A DNA stretch of 64,000 nucleotides from Bifidobacterium pongonis (GCF_019331805.1 NZ_JAHBBE010000004.1:20272-84271), one strand, 5' to 3'. Shown: positions 44,043 through 53,872, counted from the first letter of the stretch. A program made the numbers and translations. The notes: a model not told the origin generated them from the letters alone.

Positions 44043-45692
44043 ATGAAGAACAAGGCATTCGCCGTTGCGGCCGCAGTGTGCGCCGCCGCGATGATGCTCG
44101 GCGGCTGCGGCGCCAGCAATGGCTCCAGCTCCGCCAGCGGCAACATCATCACCGCTTACAATTCCGAACCCCAGAAGAACCTGATTCCGGGCAACATCAA
44201 CGAGACCGGCGGCGGCAAGCCCGCCGACCTGATGTTCGCCCGTCTGGTGTCCTTCGACGATAAGGGCAACGCCTCCAACGAGATCGCCGAATCCATCACC
44301 CCGAACAGCGACGCCACCCAGTACACCATCAAGCTGAAGGACTGGAAGTTCGCCAACGGCCAGACCGTGAAGGCCGAGAACTTCACCAAGGCCTGGAGCT
44401 ACGTCGCCAACGCCAAGAACGCCATGCTGTGCTCCTCCTTCTTCAACACCATCGCCGGCTACGAGGATCTGCAGAAGACCAGCGGCCTCAAGGGCACCGA
44501 GCAGCTGAGCGGCCTGAAGGTCGTCGACGACAAGACCTTCACCGTCACCCTGTCCCAGCCTGATTCCGTGTTCGCCATGAAGGTCGGCTACACCGCATTC
44601 GCCCCGCTGCCCGACTCCTTCTTCAAGGACGCCGCCTCCGCCAAGGCCTTCGGCCAGAACCCGAAGGACGGCTGCACCGGTCCGTACGTGTTCGACCACT
44701 GGGATCACAACAAGGAAATCGCCATGCTGAAGAACGCGGATTACAACGGTAACCGCAAGGCTCAGAACGATGGCGTGACCTTCAAGGTCTACACCTCCGA
44801 CACCGCCGCCTACGCCGACGTTCAGGCCGGCAACCTCGACGTGATGGAATCCGTCCCGGCCGCCCAGACCAAGACCTTCGAGAAGGATGCCAAGGTCCAG
44901 GCCTACAACAAGGCCGGCTCCGTCATCCAGACCTTCACCATCCCGTCCAACCTTGAGCACTTCAAGACCAACACCGAGGAAGGCCAGCTGCGTCGTCAGG
45001 CCATCTCCATGGCCATCGACCGTTCCGCCATCACCTCCAAGGTGCTCTCCGGCACCGGCACTCCGGCTCTCGACTTCACCTCCCCGATGACCCCGGGCTA
45101 CTCCAAGAGCCTGAAGGGCAACGACGTGCTGAAGTACAACAAGGCCAAGGCCAAGGAACTGTGGGCCAAGGCCGACGCGATCTCCAAGTTCAGCGGCCAG
45201 CTCACCTTCTCCTACAACGCCGATGGCGGCCATGAGCCGATCTACAAGGCCATCGTCAACTCCATCAACAACACCCTGGGCTCCGAAGTCGCCGCCACCA
45301 ACCCAATGCCGACCTTCAACGAGTTCCGTGAAGCGGTCACCAACCGCAAGATGACCGGCGCCTTCCGTACCGGCTGGCAGCCCGATTACCCGTCCGCCGA
45401 GAACTACCTGTTCCAGATCTTCGATTCGAAGGCCGCGGACGGCAACGGCTCCAACGACGGCGATTACAAGAACTCCGAGTTCGACGCCCTGCTGGCGAAG
45501 GCCTACGCCACCACCGACACCGACGAAGCCAACAAGCTGTACCAGCAGTCCGAGGAGATCCTCCTCAAGGAACTGCCGGCCTTCCCGGTCTACAACGCGA
45601 ACGCCTACGGTGTCGCGTCCAAGAACGTGAAGAGCGGTTTCGCCATGAACTGGCAGAACCTGCCGACCTACGAGAAGATGAGCAAGAAGTGA
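44043..45692 (+). CDS. Oligopeptide ABC transporter substrate-binding lipoprotein
   Basis: A 549-residue family-5 extracellular solute-binding protein. The signal peptide MKNKAFAVAAAVCAAAMM has lipobox LGGC. A Ser-rich linker (about 24-33) leads to the mature fold with FARLVSFDD, SYVANAKNA, TGPYVFDHWDHNKEI, RQAISMAIDRSAI and RTGWQPDYPSAENYL. It binds peptides outside the cell and passes them to OppBC. TAGGAG lies before the ATG. Codons are extremely biased. A terminator after it probably allows partial read-through to oppB, giving excess binding protein. Confidence 0.93.
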   Translation: MKNKAFAVAAAVCAAAMMLGGCGASNGSSSASGNIITAYNSEPQKNLIPGNINETGGGKPADLMFARLVSFDDKGNASNEIAESITPNSDATQYTIKLKDWKFANGQTVKAENFTKAWSYVANAKNAMLCSSFFNTIAGYEDLQKTSGLKGTEQLSGLKVVDDKTFTVTLSQPDSVFAMKVGYTAFAPLPDSFFKDAASAKAFGQNPKDGCTGPYVFDHWDHNKEIAMLKNADYNGNRKAQNDGVTFKVYTSDTAAYADVQAGNLDVMESVPAAQTKTFEKDAKVQAYNKAGSVIQTFTIPSNLEHFKTNTEEGQLRRQAISMAIDRSAITSKVLSGTGTPALDFTSPMTPGYSKSLKGNDVLKYNKAKAKELWAKADAISKFSGQLTFSYNADGGHEPIYKAIVNSINNTLGSEVAATNPMPTFNEFREAVTNRKMTGAFRTGWQPDYPSAENYLFQIFDSKAADGNGSNDGDYKNSEFDALLAKAYATTDTDEANKLYQQSEEILLKELPAFPVYNANAYGVASKNVKSGFAMNWQNLPTYEKMSKK

Positions 45693-45716
45693 TGCTCCTT
45701 CCGTGATCGGAATCAA

Positions 45717-45748
45717 GGGCGAGGACCGAATGGTCCCCGCCCTTTCTG
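45717..45748 (+). terminator. Terminator or attenuator after the binding-protein gene
   Basis: An 11-bp stem with one mismatch (45717-45727 / 45732-45742) is followed by TTTCTGTTTTC. Confidence 0.82.
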
Positions 45749-45828
45749 TTTTCGGGCGAACCTGTGGCGGTACGGCCCATGCACAGGCGCCTATTAGGGG
45801 GCGCTGAACGCCAAGTCAGTCCATGCGG

Positions 45829-45834
45829 TAGACT
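45829..45834 (+). promoter_or_regulatory. Possible -10 box for oppBC-DF
   Basis: TAGACT with CTGAAC 19 bases upstream. It lies 92 bases before oppB, so the permease genes may also be transcribed on their own. Confidence 0.35.
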
Positions 45835-45926
45835 GTCACAGTATTTATTGACCGCGCATGAAGTAACGCCGCGCGAAGCGGAACGATGCCGCCGGCGCGT
45901 GCGCGGTTATGGAACAAGGAGTTTCT

Positions 45927-46853
45927 ATGGGCAAGTATCTTCTGCACCGAGTGCTGCAGATGATCCCCGTGGTTCTCGGCACGACGTTGCTGGTGTACGC
46001 CCTCGTCTTTGCCCTGCCCGGCGATCCCGTGAAGGCGATGTTCGGCGACAAACCCGTCAATCCCGCCGTCGAGGCGCAGCTGCGAGCCGAATACAATCTC
46101 GACAAGCCGTTCATCATCCAGTACCTCATCTTCCTGAAGAACGCGCTGACGCTTGACTTCGGCAAGACCTTCTCCGGCCAGCTCGTCATCGACGAGATCG
46201 GGCGCGCGTTCCCCGTCACCATCAAGCTCGCGCTGATGGCGTTCGTGTTCGAAGCGGTGTTCGGCATCATCTTCGGTGTCATCTCCGGCCTGAAGAAGGG
46301 CAAGTGGTACGACACCGTCATCCTGATCGTCTCCCTGCTGCTCATCTCCGTGCCGACCTTCGTCACCGGCTTCCTCGGACAGTACCTGTTCGGCATCAAG
46401 TGGAGCATCCTCCCGGTCACCGCCGGCAACGACCCGACCTTCATCGACCTGCTCCTGCCGGCGATGGTGCTCGGATCGGTGTCGATGGCGTACATCATCC
46501 GACTCACCCGTTCCGAGATCTCCTCGAACATCGCCGAGGACTACGTGCGTACCGCACGTGCCAAGGGCATGAGCAACAAGCAGGTCATGCTGCGTCACGT
46601 GCTGCGCAACTCCCTGATCCCCGTGGTGACGTACCTCGGTCAGGACATCGCGGCCCTCATGGGCGGCGCGATGATCTCCGAAACCATCTTCAACATCCAC
46701 GGTGTCGGCTGGCTGACCTACCAGAGCATCCTCAAGGGCGAAGGCAACCTGGTGGTGTCGATCGTGACGCTGCTCATGCTGATCTTCGTGGTCTGCAATC
46801 TTATCGTCGACCTGCTGTACGCGGCGCTCGATCCGCGTATCCGCTACGCCTGA
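45927..46853 (+). CDS. oppB: Oligopeptide ABC transporter permease OppB
   Basis: A 308-residue permease. ATG 45927 (MGKYLLHRVLQ) follows CAAGGAG; an in-frame ATG at 45909 is not needed. The first helix is MIPVVLGTTLLVYALVF. FALPGDPVKAMFGDKPV, the later five helices and the EAA-type loop (YVRTARAKGMSNKQVMLRHVLRNSL, near 210-235) are present, ending in LLYAALDPRIRYA. It forms the membrane channel together with OppC. Confidence 0.95.
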   Translation: MGKYLLHRVLQMIPVVLGTTLLVYALVFALPGDPVKAMFGDKPVNPAVEAQLRAEYNLDKPFIIQYLIFLKNALTLDFGKTFSGQLVIDEIGRAFPVTIKLALMAFVFEAVFGIIFGVISGLKKGKWYDTVILIVSLLLISVPTFVTGFLGQYLFGIKWSILPVTAGNDPTFIDLLLPAMVLGSVSMAYIIRLTRSEISSNIAEDYVRTARAKGMSNKQVMLRHVLRNSLIPVVTYLGQDIAALMGGAMISETIFNIHGVGWLTYQSILKGEGNLVVSIVTLLMLIFVVCNLIVDLLYAALDPRIRYA

Positions 46854-46876
46854 TTCGGAAAGGAGCATAAGGAAAC

Positions 46877-47827
46877 ATGACTGATATGACCACCCTTCCC
46901 GGTCAGGAGCGTTACGTCGCTCCGCTCGACGAAACCCCGCTGCAGGACGTCGACAAGGTCGACGAGACCGCACCCGCCAGCAGCATGTGGGCCGACGCCT
47001 GGCGCACGCTGCGCAGGAACCCGATGTTCATCATCTCGGGTCTGCTCATCATCTTCATCATCATCGTGGCACTGTTCCCGTCCCTGTTCACCAAGCAGAA
47101 CCCGAACTACTGCACGCTGGAGAACTCGCTGGGACCGGCATCCGCCGGCCACCCCATGGGCTTCGACTTCCAGGGCTGCGACGTGTACACGCGCGTGGTC
47201 TACGGCACCCGCACCTCGCTGAGCGTCGGCCTGTGCGCCACCATCCTCGTGGTGATCATCGGTACGATCATCGGCGGTTTCGCCGGCTTCTTCGGCGGCT
47301 GGCTCGACTCCCTGCTGAGCCGTCTGACCGATATCTTCCTGGCGCTGCCGATCCTGCTCGGCGCCATCGTCGTGCTGCAGATGTTCAAGACCAACAGCTC
47401 GATCTGGAAGATCGTGTTCGTCATGGCGCTGTTCGGCTGGACCTCGACCGCCCGCATCGCGCGAGGCGCCGTGATGGAAGCGAAGAACCTCGAGTTCAAC
47501 ACCGCATCCACCGCACTCGGTTCCTCCCCGATCCGCAACCTGTTCCGTCACATCCTGCCGAACTCCCTGGCCCCGATCATCGTGGTCGGCACCACCTCGC
47601 TGGCCACCTACATCGTGCTTGAAGCCACGCTGAGCTTCCTCGGCGTCGGCCTGCCGAGCACCACCGTCAGCTGGGGCGGCGACATCTCCCAGGCGCAGAC
47701 CAGCCTGATGACGAACCCGATGGTGCTGTTCTACCCGTCCGCGGCATTGGCCATCACCGTGCTGTCCTTCATCATGATGGGCGATGCGGTGAAGGATGCC
47801 CTCGATCCGAAGAGCCGTTCGCTCTGA
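46877..47827 (+). CDS. oppC: Oligopeptide ABC transporter permease OppC
   Basis: A 316-residue permease with an N-terminal cytoplasmic stretch of about 50 residues, helix 1 MFIISGLLIIFIIIVALFPSL, then HPMGFDFQGCDVYTRVVYGTRTSL. The EAA-type loop is NTASTALGSSPIRNLFRHILPNSL. It ends in LDPKSRSL, typical for OppC. It starts 23 bases after oppB and ends 17 bases before the ATPase gene. Confidence 0.95.
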   Translation: MTDMTTLPGQERYVAPLDETPLQDVDKVDETAPASSMWADAWRTLRRNPMFIISGLLIIFIIIVALFPSLFTKQNPNYCTLENSLGPASAGHPMGFDFQGCDVYTRVVYGTRTSLSVGLCATILVVIIGTIIGGFAGFFGGWLDSLLSRLTDIFLALPILLGAIVVLQMFKTNSSIWKIVFVMALFGWTSTARIARGAVMEAKNLEFNTASTALGSSPIRNLFRHILPNSLAPIIVVGTTSLATYIVLEATLSFLGVGLPSTTVSWGGDISQAQTSLMTNPMVLFYPSAALAITVLSFIMMGDAVKDALDPKSRSL

Positions 47828-47844
47828 GCTAGGAGGAGAAGACA

Positions 47845-49851
47845 ATGGAAAACAACGAATCCAAGCTCGTCGCCATGCAGAAGGAGCAGGGCCCCCTGCT
47901 CGAGGTGAAGGATCTCGCCATCGATTTCACCACCGATGACAAGCGTGCCGTCCACGCGGTGCGCGACGTCTCCTTCTCCGTCTACCCGGGCCAGTGGGTC
48001 GCCATCGTGGGCGAATCCGGCTCCGGCAAGTCCACCTCCGCCATGAGCGTGCTCGGCCTGCTGCCCGGCACCGGCCATGTGGTCGGCGGCTCCATCAAGC
48101 TCGACGGCCAGGAGCTCGTCGGCTTGAAGCAGAAGGACTTCGACAAACTGCGCGGCACCAAGATGGGCCTCGTGCCCCAGGACCCGATGAGCAATCTCAA
48201 TCCGGTGTGGCGCATCGGCACCCAGGTCAAGGAGGCGCTCGTCGCCAACAACATGGACGTCGCCCACGAGAAGCGTTCGAAGCTCGCCAAGGCGCTCGCC
48301 GGCGATGAGGTCGCCGTCAAGGGCAGCGACGACGAGACCTTCATCTCGTCCGCCGAACTGCCCGCGCTGCTCGACGCCGCCAAGGCCGCGATCGCCGAAG
48401 CCGGCATCACCGGCGACGCCGCGGAACGTTCCCTCGCCTATTTCAAGGAGGAGTGGGTCCCCGGTTCCGAAACCCGTTGGCGCGTCGCCGACGATCTCAT
48501 CAAGGCCGGTGTGAAGGATGACACCGCTTGGGATATCGCCAAGAAGCACGTCACCGGTTCGACCATGGACGACCGCATCGCCGGCCTGCTTTCCGAAGCC
48601 GGCCTGCCCGACGCGGCGACCCGTGCACGCCAGTTCCCGCACGAGTTCTCCGGTGGTATGCGCCAGCGTGCGCTGATCGCCATCGGCCTGGCCTGCCGCC
48701 CCGACCTGCTCATCGCCGACGAGCCCACTTCGGCGCTTGATGTGACCGTGCAGAAGAAGATTCTCGACCACCTGCACATGCTCACCGATTCGCTGGGCAC
48801 CGCCGTGCTGTTCATCACGCACGATCTTGGTCTGGCCGCCGAACGCGCCCAGCACATCGTGGTGATGTACAAGGGTCAGGTCGTCGAATCCGGCCCGTCC
48901 CTGGAAGTGCTGCAGCACCCGCAGCATCCGTACACCAAGCGTCTGGTCGCCGCGGCGCCGTCGCTGGCCTCCCAGCGCATCATCTCCGCGAAGGAGCACG
49001 GCGAGAACACCGACGCCCTGCTCGAACACCATGTGGTGGGCGAGCAGAAGCTCGAAGCGAGCGAGACGATCATCACCGTCGACCATTTGACCAAGGAGTT
49101 CAAGCTTCCGCGCAAGAAGGAAATGTTCAAGGCCGTCGATGACGTGTCCTTCTCCGTCAAGCGCGGCAGCACCCTGGCCATCGTGGGTGAATCCGGTTCC
49201 GGCAAGTCCACCGTGGCGAACATGGTGCTCAAGCTGCTCGAACCGACGAGCGGCACCGTGACCTATGAGGGCAAGGACATCTCCGGCTTCAAGGGCAAGG
49301 AACTGCTTGACTTCCGCCGTCACGTGCAGCCGGTGTTCCAGAACCCGTACGGCTCGCTCGACCCGATGTACTCGATCTACCGTTCCATCGAGGAACCGCT
49401 GCGCATCCACGGCATCGGCGACAAGAAGAGCCGTGTCAAGCGCGTGCGTGAACTGCTCGACATGGTGGAGCTGCCCGAGTCCGTGATGACCCGTTACCCG
49501 AACGAGCTGTCCGGCGGCCAGCGTCAGCGCATCGCCATCGCGCGAGCCATGGCGCTCGACCCTGACGTGATCGTCTGCGACGAGGCCGTGTCCGCACTGG
49601 ACGTGCTCGTGCAGGATCAGGTGCTGCGACTGCTCAACGACCTGCAGGCCGAGAAGGGCCTGAGCTACCTGTTCATCACGCACGATCTGGCCGTGGTGCG
49701 TCAGATCGCCGATGAGGTGGTCGTGATGCAGAAGGGCAAGCTGGTCGAGCATGCCACCACCGATGAGGTGTTCGACCACCCGCGCAAGCAGTACACGCGC
49801 GACCTGCTTGACGCCATCCCCGGCGGCAAGCTCCAGCTCGGCTTGGACTGA
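47845..49851 (+). CDS. Fused oligopeptide ABC transporter ATPase (OppD-OppF)
   Basis: A 668-residue protein with two ATPase domains in one chain. Domain 1 has GESGSGKST near 56-64, VPQDPMSNLNP, FSGGMRQR near 270 and LIADEPTSALD. Between its Q-loop and signature lies an extra segment of about 95 residues (about 130-245) not present in ordinary OppD. The C-terminal OppD-type extension is reduced to a linker. Domain 2 has GESGSGKST near 450, VFQNPYGSLDP, LSGGQRQR and VIVCDEAVSALD. It powers import of peptides bound by the lipoprotein at 44043. AGGAGG precedes the ATG. Confidence 0.95.
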   Translation: MENNESKLVAMQKEQGPLLEVKDLAIDFTTDDKRAVHAVRDVSFSVYPGQWVAIVGESGSGKSTSAMSVLGLLPGTGHVVGGSIKLDGQELVGLKQKDFDKLRGTKMGLVPQDPMSNLNPVWRIGTQVKEALVANNMDVAHEKRSKLAKALAGDEVAVKGSDDETFISSAELPALLDAAKAAIAEAGITGDAAERSLAYFKEEWVPGSETRWRVADDLIKAGVKDDTAWDIAKKHVTGSTMDDRIAGLLSEAGLPDAATRARQFPHEFSGGMRQRALIAIGLACRPDLLIADEPTSALDVTVQKKILDHLHMLTDSLGTAVLFITHDLGLAAERAQHIVVMYKGQVVESGPSLEVLQHPQHPYTKRLVAAAPSLASQRIISAKEHGENTDALLEHHVVGEQKLEASETIITVDHLTKEFKLPRKKEMFKAVDDVSFSVKRGSTLAIVGESGSGKSTVANMVLKLLEPTSGTVTYEGKDISGFKGKELLDFRRHVQPVFQNPYGSLDPMYSIYRSIEEPLRIHGIGDKKSRVKRVRELLDMVELPESVMTRYPNELSGGQRQRIAIARAMALDPDVIVCDEAVSALDVLVQDQVLRLLNDLQAEKGLSYLFITHDLAVVRQIADEVVVMQKGKLVEHATTDEVFDHPRKQYTRDLLDAIPGGKLQLGLD

Positions 49852-49888
49852 TAGTCCGAACCCGGCAACCGGCATCAGCCGGCAATAG

Positions 49889-49928
49889 CGTTGGGCCCGT
49901 TCCCGGAATTCCGGGAACGGGCCCAACG
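49889..49928. terminator. Perfect 40-bp palindrome, bidirectional terminator
   Basis: 49889-49908 is the exact reverse complement of 49909-49928. It lies between the converging opp operon and the glycosyltransferase gene. Confidence 0.82.
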
Positions 49929-49994
49929 CCGTATCTGGTGCTCGTCCGCTCAACGTCGACGTATCGGCATCGGCGTATCGCGCGTTCCAGGCGC

Positions 49995-51605
49995 TCAGTC
50001 GGCGGCGGAACCGATCTTCTCATAGAACGTCATGGTGGAGCTGCCGACGTGCAGCGTCCTGATCTTCCGGTATCGCGACGTTTTCGGCTGCGAGAAATTC
50101 ATACGATTGACGATTACCACACGCTTCGTATCGAGGTCGTCGAGATTGCGCAGTTGCGCGGTGCTACCGTGCAGCGGTGCATATCCGCCTCGCGTATCGA
50201 CGTTTCCGCGTTTCAGGAACCGGTACCGGCTGCAGGAACGGAAATAGTAATACGACTCGATGTAATCGAATTCACTGGCGGCGACGATCGTCTGATCCGC
50301 ATCGCAGGCGACTTGTTCGGCTACCTGGGCGGTGGAAGGCGTGGTCGCCTGTTCATAGATGTAGTTGCCTTGGAACGCGTAGCCGATTGCCCCGCCGGCA
50401 AGTAACGCCACCGTGAGCAGCCAAGCCGACCAACGGCATATGAAACGGGCGTAGGCACGGCGCTCGACCTGCGGCCTGCCTGGCACGTATTCGATCACCG
50501 TATACGAGCAGGTCAGGCCGATGAACGCATAACAGTACGGCGTGAACGGGGTGACGTAACGCATGGTGAAGAAGCCATACGGGTGGGTGAACGGCTCCCT
50601 GATCGCGGAGATGAGCAGCAGCATGACCATCGGCGTGAAGGCGAGGAATGCGAGGGTGCCCAGCGCGTCACGCGCGGCGCGGGTATCGTCGTCCTGCCGG
50701 AGCCGCCAAGCATCGTGCAGTTGAATCGCGCGTGTGATGATCAGGGCGAGCATTGCGACCAGCACGACGGTCACGCAGGATGGGAGACGGGAACCGTTAA
50801 GCCCGGTGACGAGAACCGAGAACACCGAGCCGAGTTCGTTGAGGTTCAGGGTTCCTTTAAGCGCCGGCAGCGCGTTATGCGTAATCTGGTCGATCGCCGA
50901 AGGCAGCCACGGCAGGTAGAACATCACCGCGAGAAGATAAGGTGCCAAATAGCGGCGCAGCGCGGCGAAACGTCCGACGTGTCGCGCGCGTAGGCACAGC
51001 CAGATGAGATGGGTCAACCACACCAGTGCCATCATGTACTGCGTGTACATGCCTAGGACGACGACGATTGCATACGCCAGCCACCAGCGTTTCCCGCTGA
51101 TCGATGCGCTCCCGCGGAGCTTCGGATCATGGTTCCCCGACGCGCGTTCGGCTTCGACGGCGCGCAGCAGCATGTACGTGCCCAGCGCGGAGAGGAACGG
51201 TACCAGCGAGTACATGCGGATTTCGTAGCCGTAGCGCAGCAGCATCGGCGCGGCCACGAGGAACGGCATGGTCATCAGCGCGGCCCTCTCACCGGCGAGG
51301 CGGCGTAGCGACGCCATCATCGCCACCACGGTCAGCCCGCAGAACAGGCAGCTCATCGCCCGCATGGCGGTCACGGATGAGCCGAATATGCCGGTCCATC
51401 CGCGCAGCAGCAGGTAGTACAGCGGCGGGTGCACATCCACTTTCAGCAGCGCCATCATGCGGTCGAACGGCTGGTCGAGCACAATGATGGTGTAGCCCTC
51501 GTCGAACCACACCGACCTGCCGAAGCCGAGCGCGAAGGAAATCAAAGCCGCGAGGCATGCACCAGCCACGGCGACAAGCGTGAAACGCCTAGTCCTGATA
51601 TTCAT
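49995..51605 (-). CDS. Polytopic GT-C glycosyltransferase (family 39-like)
   Basis: A 536-residue membrane protein. The first helix is VAVAGACLAALISFALGF. The outer loop SVWFDEGYTIIVLDQ carries the Asp-Glu pair typical of GT-C enzymes, and VDVHPPLYYLLLRGW is a second family mark. Ten or more further helices follow, then a soluble outer C-terminal domain of about 120 residues. Such enzymes move a sugar from a polyprenyl-phosphate donor to an acceptor outside the cell. The donor is probably made by the GT2 gene just upstream, with which it overlaps by 17 bases. The acceptor (wall polymer, protein or lipid) is unknown. Confidence 0.83.
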   Translation of the reverse strand: MNIRTRRFTLVAVAGACLAALISFALGFGRSVWFDEGYTIIVLDQPFDRMMALLKVDVHPPLYYLLLRGWTGIFGSSVTAMRAMSCLFCGLTVVAMMASLRRLAGERAALMTMPFLVAAPMLLRYGYEIRMYSLVPFLSALGTYMLLRAVEAERASGNHDPKLRGSASISGKRWWLAYAIVVVLGMYTQYMMALVWLTHLIWLCLRARHVGRFAALRRYLAPYLLAVMFYLPWLPSAIDQITHNALPALKGTLNLNELGSVFSVLVTGLNGSRLPSCVTVVLVAMLALIITRAIQLHDAWRLRQDDDTRAARDALGTLAFLAFTPMVMLLLISAIREPFTHPYGFFTMRYVTPFTPYCYAFIGLTCSYTVIEYVPGRPQVERRAYARFICRWSAWLLTVALLAGGAIGYAFQGNYIYEQATTPSTAQVAEQVACDADQTIVAASEFDYIESYYYFRSCSRYRFLKRGNVDTRGGYAPLHGSTAQLRNLDDLDTKRVVIVNRMNFSQPKTSRYRKIRTLHVGSSTMTFYEKIGSAAD

Positions 51606-52635
51606 TATTGATCCTCGCTTCCTGTACCAGGTAACCGGGGCGACGCTTCACTTCGGTGAACACGCGGCCGAGATATTCGCCGATGATCCCCAACGCCAGC
51701 AGCTGGATGCCGCCGAGCGTGAGCACGACGACCAGCAGCGAGGCATAGCCCGGCACATCCACGCCGTACACGAGCGTGCGGGCGATGATGACTACGGCAT
51801 ACGCGAGCGCGGCTACGGAGACGGCGAGACCGCAGCAGAATGCGATGCGCAGGGGAGCGGTGGAGAATGACATGATGCCGTCCATCGCAAGCCCGATGAG
51901 CTTCGGATAGCTCCACTTGCTTTTGCCTGCAGCGCGTGCGTCACGGTCGTATAGGAATTCGATTTTGCGGAATCCGATCCAGCTGAACAGCGCCTTGCTA
52001 TTGCGGCCGGTTTCACGCAGACGGCGCAGGGCGAGAATGCATTTGCGGTCGAGCAGCCGGAAATCGCCGGTATCCACTTGGATGCTGACCGGCGACATCG
52101 CTTGCAGCACGCGGTAGTACAGGTGCGAGGTAGCGCGCTTGACGAGGCTTTCGCCGCGCCTGGTCCGGCGTCTCGCATACACGTCGTCGTATCCGCGCAG
52201 CCACAGGTCGACCATGTCGGGGATGAGTTCCGGCGGGTCCTGCAGGTCGGCGTCGATAATGGCCATGGCGTCGGAGTCGATGGCGTCGATGCCGGCGAGC
52301 ATCGCCTGTTCCTTGCCGAAATTGCGTGACAGGATGATGAAATCGACATGGTTTCTGCCATCGGCGTAGTCGGCGATCATGTCGCGCGTGGCGTCCTTCG
52401 AACCATCATCGACGAACATGAACCGGTAATCGGCGGTTTCGCGCGCGTTCGAACGCAGCTTGTCGAGCCGGTCGAACAGAACGGGTAATACCGCCTCCTC
52501 GTTGTAGCAGGGGATGAGAATCGTGACGGTCGGCGTGTGGTCGAAAGTTCGCTGACGATTCTCTTTGTCAACAGGTGCCGTTCCGTTCGTCGTATCGGCC
52601 GTTGCCGTTGCCGTGTCTACTGTTGATATCGCCAT
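51589..52635 (-). CDS. Polyprenyl-phosphate glycosyltransferase (GT2, GtrB/DPM1-like)
   Basis: A 348-residue enzyme. The GT-A domain has VTILIPCYNEEAVLPVLFD, MFVDDGSKDATRDMI, LSRNFGKEQAMLAG, AIIDADLQDPPELI and GYDDVYARRRTRRGES, the set seen in GtrB and dolichol-phosphate-mannose synthases. Two C-terminal helices (LRIAFCCGLAVSVAALAYAVV and YASLLVVVLTLGGIQLLALG) anchor it. It puts a sugar on undecaprenyl phosphate at the inner face. GGGAGCC precedes the ATG at 52635. A flippase of the GtrA type is not adjacent. Confidence 0.9.
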   Translation of the reverse strand: MAISTVDTATATADTTNGTAPVDKENRQRTFDHTPTVTILIPCYNEEAVLPVLFDRLDKLRSNARETADYRFMFVDDGSKDATRDMIADYADGRNHVDFIILSRNFGKEQAMLAGIDAIDSDAMAIIDADLQDPPELIPDMVDLWLRGYDDVYARRRTRRGESLVKRATSHLYYRVLQAMSPVSIQVDTGDFRLLDRKCILALRRLRETGRNSKALFSWIGFRKIEFLYDRDARAAGKSKWSYPKLIGLAMDGIMSFSTAPLRIAFCCGLAVSVAALAYAVVIIARTLVYGVDVPGYASLLVVVLTLGGIQLLALGIIGEYLGRVFTEVKRRPGYLVQEARINNEYQD

Positions 52636-52874
52636 GAAATCGGCTCCCCCCTATGTTGTGTATGCCTGTACGTTGCCGTTCGGGCATCCGATGCGGCTGT
52701 TGCCATGAAAGCCCCAATCTCATCGAGAACGTCGTGTGCTCTCTGTTCTCCCATGGCTGCATCTGTGCCCAGTATGGCAGGGAGGGTTGAGTTTTGTCGC
52801 GCCACTGTTCGGGACGTGCCTGCGCTCCCGCTATGTGGAACGTGTTCACGACCGGCGTTTTCGCGCATTCGGGC

Positions 52875-52880
52875 TACGCT
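52875..52880 (+). promoter_or_regulatory. -10 box for leaderless xth transcript
   Basis: TACGCT ends seven bases before ATG 52888. No ribosome site is present. Confidence 0.5.
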
Positions 52881-52887
52881 AGGCGCT

Positions 52888-53748
52888 ATGAGCATCACCA
52901 TCACCACCTCGAACGTCAACGGCATTCGCGCGGCCAAGCGCAAGGGCATCGAAAGTTGGGCGGCGCAGCATACGCCGAACGTGTGGTGCATGCAGGAAGT
53001 GCGTGCGCCGCAGAACGAGATCGACCCCATCTTCGACGAATTCGCCTTCGAATACGCCACCGTCGGCGCGATCGGCGATCAGGGCGAGCTCGCCCGCACC
53101 AACGAGGTGTGCCGGGTGAAAGGGCGCGCCGGTGTGGCGCTGCTGACCGATCTTGCGGTGACGGAACGCCGCTACGGTCTGCCGGGGCTTGAGGAGGACG
53201 TGGACTCCGGGCGTTGGATCGAGAACGACGTCACCACGCCGTCCGGCAACACGCTGACGGTGGTTTGCGTGTATGTGCATGCGGGCAATACCGACGACCC
53301 GTTGAAGATGGAACAGAAATACCGGTTCCTCGACACCATGCTGAAGCGCATGGGCGAACTGAGGGATGCCGCCGCCTCGGGCGGCAGGCAGGCCGTGCTG
53401 TGCGGCGATTTCAACATCGCGCACACGCCCGCAGACATCAAGAACGCCAAGGCCAACGAGAAGCACGCCGGATTCCTGCCCGAGGAACGCGCCTATGTGG
53501 ACCGCTGGCTGGGGGAGTACGGTTTCGTGGACGTGACGCGCCGTCTCGCCGGCGATATCCAAGGCCCGTACACCTGGTGGAGCCAGCGCGGCCGCGCCTT
53601 CGACAACAACGTCGGTTGGAGACTCGACTACCAGTTCGCCACCCCGGCGCTGGCCGAAACCGCCGTCTCGTTCGACATCGACAAGGCGCCCAGCTACGAC
53701 ACCCGTTGGTCCGATCATGCGCCGCTGAGCATCACCTACGAGTTCTGA
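52888..53748 (+). CDS. xth: Exodeoxyribonuclease III / AP endonuclease
   Basis: A 286-residue enzyme of base-excision repair. TTSNVNGIRAAKRKG with the metal-site Asn, WCMQEVRAP with Glu, VYVHAGN, LCGDFNIAHTPADIKN with Asp and Asn, WRLDYQFATP and WSDHAPLSI with the catalytic Asp-His are in the order of the exonuclease III family. The start MSITITTSNVNG fits the family N-terminus; longer frames upstream do not. It is a single gene. Confidence 0.95.
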   Translation: MSITITTSNVNGIRAAKRKGIESWAAQHTPNVWCMQEVRAPQNEIDPIFDEFAFEYATVGAIGDQGELARTNEVCRVKGRAGVALLTDLAVTERRYGLPGLEEDVDSGRWIENDVTTPSGNTLTVVCVYVHAGNTDDPLKMEQKYRFLDTMLKRMGELRDAAASGGRQAVLCGDFNIAHTPADIKNAKANEKHAGFLPEERAYVDRWLGEYGFVDVTRRLAGDIQGPYTWWSQRGRAFDNNVGWRLDYQFATPALAETAVSFDIDKAPSYDTRWSDHAPLSITYEF

Positions 53749-53866
53749 GACGGTCGAACACCCCGCAAATCCCCGCAAAATCACCGCAACACGGCGCATC
53801 GCATCGGCATGGGCGGCACCTGACGGCGCGAATGGAGCCACGCGGCACGTTCGCAGCGTCAGGTGC

Positions 53867-53872
53867 TAGTCT
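53867..53872 (+). promoter_or_regulatory. Possible -10 box for the DUF3710-DUF3159-methyltransferase unit
   Basis: TAGTCT lies 36 bases before ATG 53909, leaving room for GAGGAG. Confidence 0.35.
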
